NCBI RefSeq assembly: GCF_017875235.1
Contig: NZ_JAGGMI010000014.1
Location: forward strand, 47,665 to 111,664
Direction: 5' to 3'
DNA length: 64,000 bases
DNA from: Asticcacaulis solisilvae
GTDB taxonomy: Bacteria > Pseudomonadota > Alphaproteobacteria > Caulobacterales > Caulobacteraceae
Part shown: positions 53,466-62,393 of the stretch, in pieces
Position numbering within the stretch: position 1 is the first letter of the stretch
Layout: every line of letters starts with the position of its first letter
The notes under the pieces: generated by a model
What the model was told of the DNA's origin: nothing
The model's input: only the letters and a program-made list of their open reading frames with translations
Database searches by the model: none
Program-made: the position numbers and the translations under genes

Positions 53466-54266
53466 ATGACCAAACCCATCCTTTCCCTTGAAAACCTGTA
53501 TGTCGATTTCGAACGCGACGGCGTCATCTCGTCGGTGCTCGACAATGTCTCCCTGTCGGTCAATGCCGGCGAATACATCTCGATCATTGGCCACTCCGGC
53601 TGCGGCAAGTCGACCCTGCTCAATGTCGTCGCCGGCCTGGTGCCCCTGACGCTTGGCGCCGCCTTGCTGGAAAACAAGGAGATCACAGGTCCCGGCCCCG
53701 ACCGCGCCGTCGTCTTCCAGAACCACTCCCTGCTGCCGTGGATGACCGTCTATGAGAATGTCCGCCTGGCGGTCGATAAGCTCTATGGCGGCAAGGAAAC
53801 GCTGAGCCAGCTCAACGAGCGCGTCATGACCGTCCTCGACCTGGTCAAGATGACCCACGCGGCGCAAAAGCGCCCCGGCGAAATCTCGGGCGGCATGAAG
53901 CAGCGCGTCGGCATCGCCCGCGCCCTGGCCATGGAGCCCAAGGTTCTCCTGCTGGATGAGCCTTTCGGCGCGCTTGACGCCCTGACGCGCGGCCACCTGC
54001 AGGACACCGTCATGGCGCTGCATTCGCGCATCAAGGCGACCGTTCTGATGATCACCCACGATGTCGACGAAGCCGTGCTGCTGGCCGACCGCGTTGTGAT
54101 GATGACTAACGGCCCAAAGGCGACCATCGGCAAGATCGTCGATGTCAAATGTCCGCGCCCGCGCAGCCGGCTGACCGCATTCAACGATCCGGAATTTGTC
54201 CGCTGCCGAGCCGAGATCGTCAGCTTCCTCCAGGCGAACGATGTGGCAGCCCCCGTGCCGGCATGA
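53466..54266 (+). CDS. nrtD: Nitrate ABC transporter ATP-binding protein NrtD
   Basis: 266-aa ATPase: Walker A GHSGCGKST at about residues 40-48, Q-loop VVFQNHSLLPWMTVYENV (the LPW wording is typical of nitrate/taurine/sulphonate importers), signature ISGGMKQRVGIARAL, Walker B VLLLDEPFGALD, and H-loop MITHDVDEA. It has no fused NrtA-like domain, so it is NrtD-type and likely forms a homodimer under NrtB. It is the last gene of the first nitrate unit. Confidence 0.93.
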   Translation: MTKPILSLENLYVDFERDGVISSVLDNVSLSVNAGEYISIIGHSGCGKSTLLNVVAGLVPLTLGAALLENKEITGPGPDRAVVFQNHSLLPWMTVYENVRLAVDKLYGGKETLSQLNERVMTVLDLVKMTHAAQKRPGEISGGMKQRVGIARALAMEPKVLLLDEPFGALDALTRGHLQDTVMALHSRIKATVLMITHDVDEAVLLADRVVMMTNGPKATIGKIVDVKCPRPRSRLTAFNDPEFVRCRAEIVSFLQANDVAAPVPA

Positions 54267-54271
54267 AGTCC

Positions 54272-54401
54272 CGTCTCCCTGCTTGCTGGGAGAGGGATAG
54301 GGTGAGGGGCATTCGGACAGAGGCGTGTGCGCGGAAAGCGTTTCTGCCCCTCATCCGGTCGAGCAAGCTCGCCCACCTTCTCCCCATGAACGGGGAGAAG
54401 G
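54272..54401. repeat. Palindromic intergenic repeats after nrtD
   Basis: TCTCCCTGCTTGCTGGGAGA and CCTTCTCCCC/GGGGAGAAGG (54376-54401), with GAGCAAGCTC between. It is the same family as at 52.2 kb (shared GCCCCTCATCCGGTC), here marking the end of the first nitrate operon. Confidence 0.7.
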
Positions 54402-54491
54402 GAACGACCACATTATTTCATCTGAAACTATTTCGACATTTTCCGCGAAACGCCATTAACCCTCCCAAAATTGGCATCCCGGGCAGGTTTC

Positions 54492-54531
54492 GTGACATTT
54501 TTGCTACGTCACTTTTGTGCAGAGCAGCAAT
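54492..54531 (+). promoter_or_regulatory. Conserved upstream box of nitrate unit 2
   Basis: GTGACATTTTTGCTACGT then TTTTGTGCAGAGCAGCAAT; 31 of 40 positions equal the box at 49379-49418. A TTGACGAAA follows at 54556. It is the probable shared activator site and promoter of the nitrate regulon. Confidence 0.55.
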
Positions 54532-54592
54532 TCACATCTCACGCAACCCGTTGCATTGACGAAAACGCGGTTCGGCATCACCCTGATGTCAA

Positions 54593-54724
54593 CGTGGTCA
54601 AAGGCGATCACGGCAAACCATCCTGCGGCGCCAGTGTCGGCGAAGCGGATCATGTGAGGACAACGACGTCCCAGGCTTTTCGCATCCGGAAACGGTGCGG
54701 AGCAGCTTGGGGCGTCTTTTTTTT
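54593..54724 (+). promoter_or_regulatory. NasT-responsive antitermination leader 2
   Basis: Hairpin 1 (54593-54612, CGTGGTC/GATCACG) has hexaloop AAAGGC. Hairpin 2 (54623-54648) has hexaloop AGTGTC closed by CGCC/GGCG over a tandem G-A internal loop. Both follow the A1/G4 rule. The terminator GACGTCCCA/TGGGGCGTC (54665-54716) has eight T to 54724. A 17-nt stretch GACAACGACGTCCCAGG is identical to leader 1. narK starts 16 bp later. Confidence 0.85.
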
Positions 54725-54739
54725 GCCGTCGAGGTTTAG

Positions 54740-55954
54740 ATGATTTCCAAGGAGTTCCTGAAGGCCGGACACGCACCTACCCTGCTGTCGGCCTTTCTCT
54801 ATTTCGACCTGAGCTTCATGGTCTGGGTGGTGCTCGGCGCGCTCAGCGTCCAGATCGCCGGTGACCTTGGCCTAAGCCCTGCCGAAAAGGGCATGATGGT
54901 CGCCGTACCTATCCTGTCGGGCGCCCTGCTCCGCCTCGTCAACGGCTTCCTGGTCGACTACATCGGCCCCAAGAAGACCGGCATCATCGGCCAGGTCATC
55001 GTCATCGCGGGCCTGCTACTGGCCTGGGCTTTCCACATCGAAACCTACGGCGCCGTCATCGCGCTGGGCGTCGTCCTCGGCGTCGCCGGCGCTTCCTTCG
55101 CTGTCGCCCTGCCCCTGGCCTCGCGCTGGTATCCGCCCAAGTATCAAGGCATCGCGCTGGGCATCGCCGGCGCCGGCAATTCCGGCACCGTCTTCGCCTC
55201 CCTGTTCGCCCCATCGCTGGCCAAGGCCTTTGGCTGGCAGGCCGTCTTCGGCATGGCGGCCATCCCGCTGATCCTGGTCCTGGCCTTCTACATCTGGCAA
55301 GCCAAGGACTCGCCCGAGCAGCCGCCGGCAAAGACGACCGCGCAGTATGTCAGCATCCTGAAGGAAGCCGACGCCTGGTGGTTCATGCTGTTCTACGGCG
55401 TTACCTTCGGCGGCTTTGTCGGCCTGTCCTCGTCGCTGAACATCTATTTCAACAGCGAATACGGCCTGTCACCCGTCATCGCCGGCTTCTTCACCGCAGC
55501 CTGCGTCTTTGCCGGATCGATGCTGCGCCCCGTCGGCGGCACGATCGCGGACCGCATCGGCGGCATCCGGACGCTCTCCATCATGTACAGCATCGCCGCC
55601 GCCGCCCTGGTGCTCCTGAGCTTCAAGATGCCGTCGGTCTACGGCACCCTGTTTATCCTGCTGATCGCCATGGGTTCGCTGGGCATGGGCAATGGCGCGG
55701 TCTTCCAGCTGGTGCCCCAGCGCTTCCGCTCCGAAATGGGCGTCATGACCGGCCTGGTCGGTATGTTCGGCGGCGTCGGCGGCTTTTATCTCGCGGCGTC
55801 GCTCGGCTTCGCCAAACAGGCGACCGGCAGCTACCAGCCCGGCCTTATCGGTTTCGCCCTCCTGGCGCTCGTCGCGCTGGGCGGCCTGACCTTCATCAAG
55901 AAAAAGTGGCGTACGACCTGGGGCGCCCTCTCCGCCAACCAAGTCAAGATCTAA
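54740..55954 (+). CDS. narK: Nitrate/nitrite MFS transporter (NarK/NasA type)
   Basis: 404-aa major facilitator with about 12 membrane helices and the nitrate/nitrite porter wording: FYLDLSFMVW-like start ALLYFDLSFMVWVVLGAL read here as FLYFDLSFMVW, GLSPAEKGMMVAVPIL, RLVNGFLVDYIGPKKTG, and the nitrate signature region VLGVAGASFAVALPLASRWYPPKYQG with a second GAGNSGT motif. It is a single-repeat NarK, not the NarK1-NarK2 fusion. It is the first gene behind NasT leader 2. nirB follows after 12 bp. The second nitrate uptake route backs up the ABC system. Confidence 0.93.
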   Translation: MISKEFLKAGHAPTLLSAFLYFDLSFMVWVVLGALSVQIAGDLGLSPAEKGMMVAVPILSGALLRLVNGFLVDYIGPKKTGIIGQVIVIAGLLLAWAFHIETYGAVIALGVVLGVAGASFAVALPLASRWYPPKYQGIALGIAGAGNSGTVFASLFAPSLAKAFGWQAVFGMAAIPLILVLAFYIWQAKDSPEQPPAKTTAQYVSILKEADAWWFMLFYGVTFGGFVGLSSSLNIYFNSEYGLSPVIAGFFTAACVFAGSMLRPVGGTIADRIGGIRTLSIMYSIAAAALVLLSFKMPSVYGTLFILLIAMGSLGMGNGAVFQLVPQRFRSEMGVMTGLVGMFGGVGGFYLAASLGFAKQATGSYQPGLIGFALLALVALGGLTFIKKKWRTTWGALSANQVKI

Positions 55955-55966
55955 GGGAACTTCGTC

Positions 55967-58459
55967 ATGACCAAGGAAAAGATTGTTGTCATCGGGGCCG
56001 GCATGGCCGGGGGACGGATCGTCGAAGAAATCCTCAAGCGCGACGATACGAAATTCGAAATCTCGATCATCGGCGCCGAAGCCTGCGCCACCTACGACCG
56101 CATCCAGCTGTCGCCGGTCCTGGCGGGTGAAAAAACCTTCGAACAGATCGTCACGCACAGCCAGGAATGGTACGACTCGAACGGCGTCAAGACGCACTTC
56201 GGCTACTGGGTGCAGTCGATCGATCGCGCCATGAAGCACGTCGTCCTGCACGACGGCCAGACTATCGCTTACGACAAGCTGATCCTCACCCTCGGTTCCG
56301 ACCCCATCCGTCTGCCCCTGCCCGGCGCCGACCTTTCGGGTGTCGTCGCCTTCCGCGACCTGCATGACGTCGACGCCATGCAAAAGGCCGCGGAAAAGGG
56401 CGGTGAAGCGGTCGTTATCGGCGGTGGCCTTCTTGGGTTGGAAGCAGCGTACGGCCTGGCCAAGCGCGGCATGAAGGCCACCGTCATCCACCTGGTCGAC
56501 GTCCTGATGGAGCGCCAGCTCGACGAAGCTGCCGGCCGCCTGCTCGAAAAGGCCCTGCTGGAACGCGGCGTCAACTCGATCCTCAATGCCCAATCCGAAG
56601 CCATCCTTGGCGAAACCCACGTCGAAGGCCTGAAGCTGAAGGACGGTCGCATTATCCCAGCATCGCTGTTGGTCATGGCCGTCGGCATCCGCCCGCACGT
56701 CGAGCCCGCCAAGGCCGCCGGCCTGACGGTCGAGCGCGGCATCGTCGTGGACGACCAGATGCGCACGTCCGATCCCTCGATCTTCGCCGTCGGCGAATGT
56801 GTCCAGCACCGCGGCGTCTGCTACGGCCTAGTGGCGCCGATCTGGGACATGTGCCGCACCCTGGCCGACGTCCTGACTGAAGCTAATGTCGAAGCTGCCT
56901 ATGCCGGTTCGGAACTGGCGACGCGCCTCAAGGTCTCGGGTGTCGACCTCTACTCCGCCGGTCAGTTCAATGGCGGCGAAGGCTGCGAAGACATCGTCTT
57001 CCGCGATCCGGGCCGGGGCGTCTACAAACGCGTGGTCATCAAGAACGACCAGCTGGTCGGCGCGGTCCTGTTCGGTGAAGCGACCGACGGCGGCTGGTAT
57101 TTCGACCTGATCAAGAAGGGCGAAAGCGTCGCCGAAATCCGCGACACCCTGATCTTCGGCCAGGCCGTTACGAATGCACTGGCCGGCACGGACCCCTCTA
57201 GCGCCGTTGCAGCATGGCCTGACGACACCGAAGTGTGCGGCTGCAATGGCGTGTCCAAGGGCCAGGTGGTCGCCTCGATCACCGCTGGTAACGACACGCT
57301 GGACAAGGTGCGCGGCCACTGCAAGGCGTCAGCAAGTTGCGGCTCGTGTACCGGCATCGTCGAAAGCCTGCTGAAGTGCACGCTCGGCGACTCGTTCAAG
57401 GCCCAGACTGGCCCGAAGCCGATGTGCAAGTGCACCGAGCACGGCCACGCTGTCGTCCGCAAGGCGATCGTCGAGCAAGAGCTGAAGACCATCCCTGACG
57501 TGATGCAGGCGATGAAATGGACGACGCCCGACGGCTGTTCGTCGTGCCGCCCGGCGCTCAACTATTACCTGCTGTGCGCCTGGCCGCGCGCCTATCACGA
57601 CGACCCGCGCTCGCGCTTCGTCAATGAGCGCAACCACGCCAACATCCAGAAGGACGGCACCTACTCCGTAGTGCCGCGCATGTGGGGCGGCCTGACCTCG
57701 GCCAAGGAACTGCGCGCCATCGCCGATGTCGTCGACAAGTTCAATGTCCCTATGGTCAAGGTCACCGGCGGTCAGCGTCTCGACCTGTTCGGCGTCAAAA
57801 AAGAGGATCTACCCGCCGTGTGGGCTGACCTCAACGCCGCCGGCATGGTGTCGGGCCACGCCTACGCCAAGGCCCTGCGCACGGTAAAGACCTGCGTCGG
57901 TTCGGAATGGTGTCGCTTCGGCACCCAGGACTCGACTGGTCTCGGCGTCAAGCTTGAGCAGGCGACCTGGGGCAGCTACATGCCGCACAAGTTCAAGATG
58001 GCCGCTTCGGGCTGCCCGCGCAACTGCGCGGAAGCCACCATCAAGGACTTCGGCGTCGTCTGCGTCGACAGCGGCTATGAGCTGCACGTCGGCGGCAATG
58101 CCGGCATCCACGTCCGCGTCACCGATCTTCTGACCAAGGTCGCGACCGAAGAGGAAGCGCTGGAATGGTCGATGGCCTTCGTCCAGCTCTACCGCGAAGA
58201 CGCCTGGTACCTGGAACGCACCGCGCCGTGGATCGAACGCGTCGGCCTGCAGTTCGTCAAGGACGGCCTGGCCGATCCGGCGGATCGCGCCGCCCTCGTC
58301 GCCCGCTTCAAGGAAAGCCAGGACGTCTACCAGGTCGATCCGTGGGCCGAGCACGCGCCGAAATCCGCGCCCGCCAAGGTCTTCTCGCCGCTGGCCGACC
58401 TGCGCCAGGGCGTCTCGCAAGATCACCTCCAAACGCAAGCTCAGGAACCGGCCGAATGA
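55967..58459 (+). CDS. nirB: Nitrite reductase [NAD(P)H] large subunit NirB
   Basis: 830-aa cytoplasmic siroheme enzyme reducing nitrite to ammonium. In order: FAD- and NAD(P)H-binding pyridine-nucleotide oxidoreductase part (VVIGAGMAGGRIVEEIL at about 6-22; GEAVVIGGGLLGLEAAYGL at 145-163), a BFD-like [2Fe-2S] domain (VCGCNGVSKGQVV, ASCGSCTGIV, about 422-470), and the ferrite-like and catalytic siroheme/[4Fe-4S] domains with CVGSEWC and CPRNC. Length and domain order are normal. The stop overlaps nirD by 4 bp. Confidence 0.96.
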   Translation: MTKEKIVVIGAGMAGGRIVEEILKRDDTKFEISIIGAEACATYDRIQLSPVLAGEKTFEQIVTHSQEWYDSNGVKTHFGYWVQSIDRAMKHVVLHDGQTIAYDKLILTLGSDPIRLPLPGADLSGVVAFRDLHDVDAMQKAAEKGGEAVVIGGGLLGLEAAYGLAKRGMKATVIHLVDVLMERQLDEAAGRLLEKALLERGVNSILNAQSEAILGETHVEGLKLKDGRIIPASLLVMAVGIRPHVEPAKAAGLTVERGIVVDDQMRTSDPSIFAVGECVQHRGVCYGLVAPIWDMCRTLADVLTEANVEAAYAGSELATRLKVSGVDLYSAGQFNGGEGCEDIVFRDPGRGVYKRVVIKNDQLVGAVLFGEATDGGWYFDLIKKGESVAEIRDTLIFGQAVTNALAGTDPSSAVAAWPDDTEVCGCNGVSKGQVVASITAGNDTLDKVRGHCKASASCGSCTGIVESLLKCTLGDSFKAQTGPKPMCKCTEHGHAVVRKAIVEQELKTIPDVMQAMKWTTPDGCSSCRPALNYYLLCAWPRAYHDDPRSRFVNERNHANIQKDGTYSVVPRMWGGLTSAKELRAIADVVDKFNVPMVKVTGGQRLDLFGVKKEDLPAVWADLNAAGMVSGHAYAKALRTVKTCVGSEWCRFGTQDSTGLGVKLEQATWGSYMPHKFKMAASGCPRNCAEATIKDFGVVCVDSGYELHVGGNAGIHVRVTDLLTKVATEEEALEWSMAFVQLYREDAWYLERTAPWIERVGLQFVKDGLADPADRAALVARFKESQDVYQVDPWAEHAPKSAPAKVFSPLADLRQGVSQDHLQTQAQEPAE

Positions 58460-58791
58460 ACGCCTCCGTAGTCATCCACTGGACCGATGTCGGCGCCGCC
58501 AGCGATGTGCCCTATCAGGGCGCGCGTCGTGTCGAAACCGATCTCGGCGCCGTCGCGGTCTTCCACACCGTCTCGGGCGAATACTTTGCCATCTTCGACC
58601 GCTGCCCGCACAAAAACGGGCCGCTGTCGGAAGGCATCGTCCACGGCAAGGCCGTCGCCTGCCCGCTGCACAACTGGTCGATCTCACTCGAGACGGGCCA
58701 GGCCCTGGGCGCCGACGCCGGCAAGGGCTGCACGCCGGTCGTACCGCTGATGATTGAGGATGGCCGCATCCTCCTTGGACTAAATAGCTAA
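58456..58791 (+). CDS. nirD: Nitrite reductase small subunit NirD
   Basis: 111-aa Rieske-like subunit of the NirBD complex. The Rieske motifs are present in FDRCPHKNGPLSEG and VACPLHNWSISLETG, so both Cys-His pairs appear kept (CPH and CPLH); many NirD proteins lack them. Start ATG 58456 in the ATGA overlap with nirB. Longer in-frame readings are spurious. A 148-bp repeat-filled gap precedes nasA. Confidence 0.93.
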   Translation: MNASVVIHWTDVGAASDVPYQGARRVETDLGAVAVFHTVSGEYFAIFDRCPHKNGPLSEGIVHGKAVACPLHNWSISLETGQALGADAGKGCTPVVPLMIEDGRILLGLNS

Positions 58792-58797
58792 TCCCAC

Positions 58798-58921
58798 TTC
58801 GCCCTCCCCATTTATGGGGAGGGGGGACCGCCGAAGGCGGTGGGCGGGGCCACTACGGAAGAGGCCCCTCACCCGGCTTAGCAAGCTAAGCCACCCTCTC
58901 CCCGCAAGCAGGGAGAGGGGA
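58798..58921. repeat. Palindromic intergenic repeats between nirD and nasA
   Basis: CCTCCCCATTTATGGGGAGG, GGCTTA-GCAAGC-TAAGCC (58875-58892) and CCCTCTCCC/GGGAGAGGG (58894-58919). The family is the same as at 52.2-54.4 kb. It ends 18 bp before the nasA start and forms a strong hairpin within the operon. Confidence 0.75.
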
Positions 58922-58939
58922 ATTATCCGGAACCCCGAT

Positions 58940-61606
58940 ATGCCCCGTGACGCCGAACCTCATACCGTCAAGACCACCTGCCCCTACTGCGGGGTCGGCT
59001 GCGGTGTGTCGGCGGCACCAGGCGAAAACCGCGCCCTCGCCGTCACCGGCGACGGCCTGCACCCGGCCAATCAGGGCCGCCTGTGCTCCAAGGGCACGGC
59101 GCTCGGCAACACCTTCGGCCTGAACGGCCGCCTCCTCCAGCCGAAGATCCGCAACGCCGACGGCCAGATGGAAGCGGCTTCGTGGGACGACGCCCTGTCC
59201 ACCGTCGCGGACAAGTTCCGCGCCATTGTTGACAAACACGGCCCCGACTCGGTCGCCTTTTACGTCTCCGGTCAGTTGCTGACCGAGGACTATTACGCGG
59301 TCAACAAGCTGGCCAAGGGCTATATCGGCACGGCCAATGTCGACACCAATTCGCGCCTGTGCATGTCGTCGGCGGTCGTCGCGCACAAGCAGGCCTTCGG
59401 CGCAGACCTGGTCCCTGCCATCTACGAGGACGTCGAAGAGGCCGAACTGCTGGTCTTTTCCGGCCACAATGCTGCCTGGACCCACCCGGTCCTGTTCCGC
59501 CGCATCGAGCAGAACACCAACCAGCGCCGCATCTGCATCGACCCCAAGCGCACCGACACTGCCAAGTCGTGCGACCTGCATCTGATGATCAAGCCGCAGA
59601 CCGATGTCCGTCTGTGGAACGGCCTGTGCGCCTACCTCATCACGCACGACGCGCTCGATCGCGACTTCATCGCCAACCACACCGAAGGCTATACGGCCCT
59701 GTCGCTCAGCCTGTTCGAAGACGACCAGAGCCTGGAGGCGGTCGCCGCCGACTGCGGCATCTCGGTCGTGGACCTGAAGCACTTCTACGACGCCTTCATG
59801 CACACGCCAAGGACGGTCAGCCTGTTCAGCCAAGGCTCGAACCAATCGGCCCAAGGCGTCGCCAAGGGGCTGAGCCTGATCAATGCTCACCTGCTGTCGG
59901 GCAAGATCGGCAAGCCAGGCGCCGCGCCCTTCTCGATCACCGGCCAGCCCAACGCCATGGGCGGCCGTGAAGTCGGCGGGCTGGCCAACATGCTGGCCGC
60001 GCACATGGACTTCGACGACGCCTCGCGCGACCGCGTCCAGCGCTACTGGAACAGCCCGACCGTCGCGCCCAAGCCCGGCCTGAAGGCCGTCGACATGTTC
60101 AAGGCCATCCACTCTGGCACCGTCAAGGCCGTCTGGGTCATGGCGACCAACCCGATGATTTCGATGCCGGACGCCGACTTCATCGAAGAAGCCCTGCGCC
60201 GCTGTGAGCTGGTCGTCGTCTCCGACGTTATCGAACGCACCGACACCATGGCCATGGCGCACGTCCAGCTGCCGGCCGCCGCCTGGGGCGAAAAAGACGG
60301 CACGGTCACCAATTCCGAACGCGTCATTTCGCGTCAGCGCCGCATCTCGTCCCTCCCCGGCGAAGTCCGCGCCGACTGGGCGATCATCGCCGAAGTCGCG
60401 CAGCGCATGGGTTACGAAGGCTTTGGCTGGCGCGACTCGAGCGAGGTCTTCTCCGAATGGGCGGCGATGACGGCATTTGAAAACAACGGCACGCGCTTCC
60501 TCGACATCGGCGGCCTGGCCGGCAAGTCGAAGGCCGAATATGACAGCCTGTCGCCCGTGCGCTGGCCCTACCCGGCCGGCGGCCAGCCCGCTTCGCGCCT
60601 GTTCGGCGACGGCCGCTTCAACACGCCGTCGGGCCGCGCGCGCCTCAAGGCCGTCAAGGCCATGGGCCCCGCCAATGCGACAACGCCGGAATTCCCGCTG
60701 TCGCTCAATTCGGCGCGCGTCCGCGACCAGTGGCACACCATGACGCGCACGGCCCTGGCGCCCGAGCTGAACCGGCACGTGCCCGAGCCCTTCGTCGAAA
60801 TCCACCCGCAGGACGCCGAAAAGTTCTACATCACCGACAAGCGCCTGTGCCAGGTCGTCACCTTCCATGGCGACGCTGTCTTCCGCGCCAAGGTGACCGA
60901 CGATGTGCGCCCGGGCTCAATCGCCGTGCCGATGCACTGGACGCGGTCGTTTGCGCCATTCGGCCGCAGCAATCCGCTGATTAATCCGGCCGTCGATCCG
61001 ATGTCGGGCCAGCCGGAATTCAAGCACACGCCGGCGACGATCAAGCCCTATGGCGAAAACTGGCACGGCTTCATCATCCATACCGACGATGAACTGAAAT
61101 TCGACCGCAATGTCATCTGGCGCCGCACGCCCTATGCACATTGCGAAGTCTATGAGATCGCCGGCCGCGACCGCGCCATCGGCTTCGACACCCTGATGCG
61201 CGCGGACGGCATGCTGACGCTTGACGACCCGGCCAGCGGCGTCACCCGCCGCGTCCATATCGAAAATGGCCGCCTGAAGTCCGTCGCCTTTATCGCCCCG
61301 ATCGCCAAGGCCCTGCCCGGCCGCGACTGGCTGGCCGAGCGCTTCGGCGATGAAACGCTTGAGGCCGCCGACCGCGCCGCCGTCCTGCTGGGCCGCCTGC
61401 CGGGCGTCGAGGACCAGGGCCCGCTGGTCTGCGCCTGCCGCGCCGTCGGCGTCAAGACGATCGAAGCCGCCATCCACGATGGCTGCCACACGGCAGATGC
61501 CGTCGGCGCCTGCACCAGCGCCGGCACGCAATGCGGATCGTGCCGCCCCGAAATCACCCGAATGATCGCGCGTATCGCAGCGATGGAGAAGGCCAATGCA
61601 GCGTAA
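58940..61606 (+). CDS. nasA: Assimilatory nitrate reductase catalytic subunit NasA
   Basis: 888-aa molybdopterin enzyme reducing nitrate to nitrite in the cytoplasm. The N-terminal [4Fe-4S] cysteines are C14, C17, C21 and C49 (CPYCGVGC, GRLCSKG). The molybdenum-ligand cysteine is in TNSRLCMSSAVVAHK. A molydopterin dinucleotide-binding domain near the C-terminus is followed by a BFD-like [2Fe-2S] domain (CACRAVGVKTIEAAI, QCGSCRPEI, last 60 residues), as in Klebsiella-type NasA. No signal peptide. ATG 58940 is chosen; upstream in-frame sequence is repeat. No dedicated reductase subunit (NasC) lies in the window, so its electron donor is elsewhere. The stop overlaps cobA by 11 bp. Confidence 0.95.
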   Translation: MPRDAEPHTVKTTCPYCGVGCGVSAAPGENRALAVTGDGLHPANQGRLCSKGTALGNTFGLNGRLLQPKIRNADGQMEAASWDDALSTVADKFRAIVDKHGPDSVAFYVSGQLLTEDYYAVNKLAKGYIGTANVDTNSRLCMSSAVVAHKQAFGADLVPAIYEDVEEAELLVFSGHNAAWTHPVLFRRIEQNTNQRRICIDPKRTDTAKSCDLHLMIKPQTDVRLWNGLCAYLITHDALDRDFIANHTEGYTALSLSLFEDDQSLEAVAADCGISVVDLKHFYDAFMHTPRTVSLFSQGSNQSAQGVAKGLSLINAHLLSGKIGKPGAAPFSITGQPNAMGGREVGGLANMLAAHMDFDDASRDRVQRYWNSPTVAPKPGLKAVDMFKAIHSGTVKAVWVMATNPMISMPDADFIEEALRRCELVVVSDVIERTDTMAMAHVQLPAAAWGEKDGTVTNSERVISRQRRISSLPGEVRADWAIIAEVAQRMGYEGFGWRDSSEVFSEWAAMTAFENNGTRFLDIGGLAGKSKAEYDSLSPVRWPYPAGGQPASRLFGDGRFNTPSGRARLKAVKAMGPANATTPEFPLSLNSARVRDQWHTMTRTALAPELNRHVPEPFVEIHPQDAEKFYITDKRLCQVVTFHGDAVFRAKVTDDVRPGSIAVPMHWTRSFAPFGRSNPLINPAVDPMSGQPEFKHTPATIKPYGENWHGFIIHTDDELKFDRNVIWRRTPYAHCEVYEIAGRDRAIGFDTLMRADGMLTLDDPASGVTRRVHIENGRLKSVAFIAPIAKALPGRDWLAERFGDETLEAADRAAVLLGRLPGVEDQGPLVCACRAVGVKTIEAAIHDGCHTADAVGACTSAGTQCGSCRPEITRMIARIAAMEKANAA

Positions 61607-62393
61607 TGGTTTTGTCTCTCTGGTCGGGGCTGGCCCCGGTGACGTCGACCTGTTGACCGTCGGCGCCATGAAGACCCTGCAATCGGCGCAGGCGCTTCTG
61701 TACGACGCCCTGGTCAGCGAGGATATCGTGGCCCTGGCCCCGCAAAAGTGCGTCAAGATCTGCGTCGGCAAGCGCGGCGATCGTTTGAGCGTCCCGCAGG
61801 ACAAGACCAATGCCCTGATGGTCCGGTTGGCGCGGCGCGGCCTGCACGTTGTGCGCCTCAAGGGCGGAGATCCGTCCGTCTTCGGCCGCGTCGAGGAAGA
61901 GCGCCAGTATCTCGACCAGCACGGCATTCCGCACAAGACCCTGGCCGGCGTCACGGCCGCCAGCGCGGCAGCGGCCCAGTTCGACTTCCCGCTGACCCAC
62001 CGCGGCGAAGCGCGTTCGGTGACCTTCCTGACCGGCCGCACCAAGGACGGCGGCGTCGACCTGCGCGACGGGCTGGTCGCCGACCCGGAAGCCAGCCTGG
62101 TCTTCTACATGTCGTCACACAACGCTGGCCATATCGAAGCCGCCCTGCTCAAGGCCGGCCGTTCGCTGACCACGCCAGTCCTGGCGGTCGAAAACGCCGG
62201 CCGCAGCACCGCGCGCGCAGTCAGTGGCACCTTGCGCGAACTGTCGGCGCTAGTCGCGGCGCAAGCCTGGGAAGGCCCGGTCCTGATGGCTGTCGGTCCG
62301 GCCTTTCGCTATGCGCGTCTGGGCAATACCCTGCCGTTATCGGGTGAAGAACCGATGGATCGTGGTTTGGCGGTAAGTTTCGCCCGGTCGTAG
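61596..62393 (+). CDS. cobA: Uroporphyrinogen-III C-methyltransferase (siroheme synthesis)
   Basis: 265-aa SAM-dependent methyltransferase making precorrin-2, the precursor of the siroheme needed by NirB. Motifs: VGAGPGDVDLLTVGAMKTLQSA at residues 8-29, YDALVSEDIVALAP, and VRLKGGDPSVFGRVEEE. It is the stand-alone SUMT form, not the CysG fusion, so precorrin-2 dehydrogenase/ferrochelatase must be encoded elsewhere. It is the last gene of the narK-nirBD-nasA operon and overlaps nasA by 11 bp. Its last 57 bp overlap the convergent galM. Confidence 0.94.
   Translation: MQRNGFVSLVGAGPGDVDLLTVGAMKTLQSAQALLYDALVSEDIVALAPQKCVKICVGKRGDRLSVPQDKTNALMVRLARRGLHVVRLKGGDPSVFGRVEEERQYLDQHGIPHKTLAGVTAASAAAAQFDFPLTHRGEARSVTFLTGRTKDGGVDLRDGLVADPEASLVFYMSSHNAGHIEAALLKAGRSLTTPVLAVENAGRSTARAVSGTLRELSALVAAQAWEGPVLMAVGPAFRYARLGNTLPLSGEEPMDRGLAVSFARS

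Noticed and set aside
52170..58921. CRISPR-like array from the repeated GC palindromes
   Set aside because: Repeats vary, are not evenly spaced, and have no spacers or cas genes; they are REP-type elements.
58886..60868. Minus-strand open frame of 660 codons opposite nasA
   Set aside because: Shadow caused by strong codon bias of nasA; no motif.
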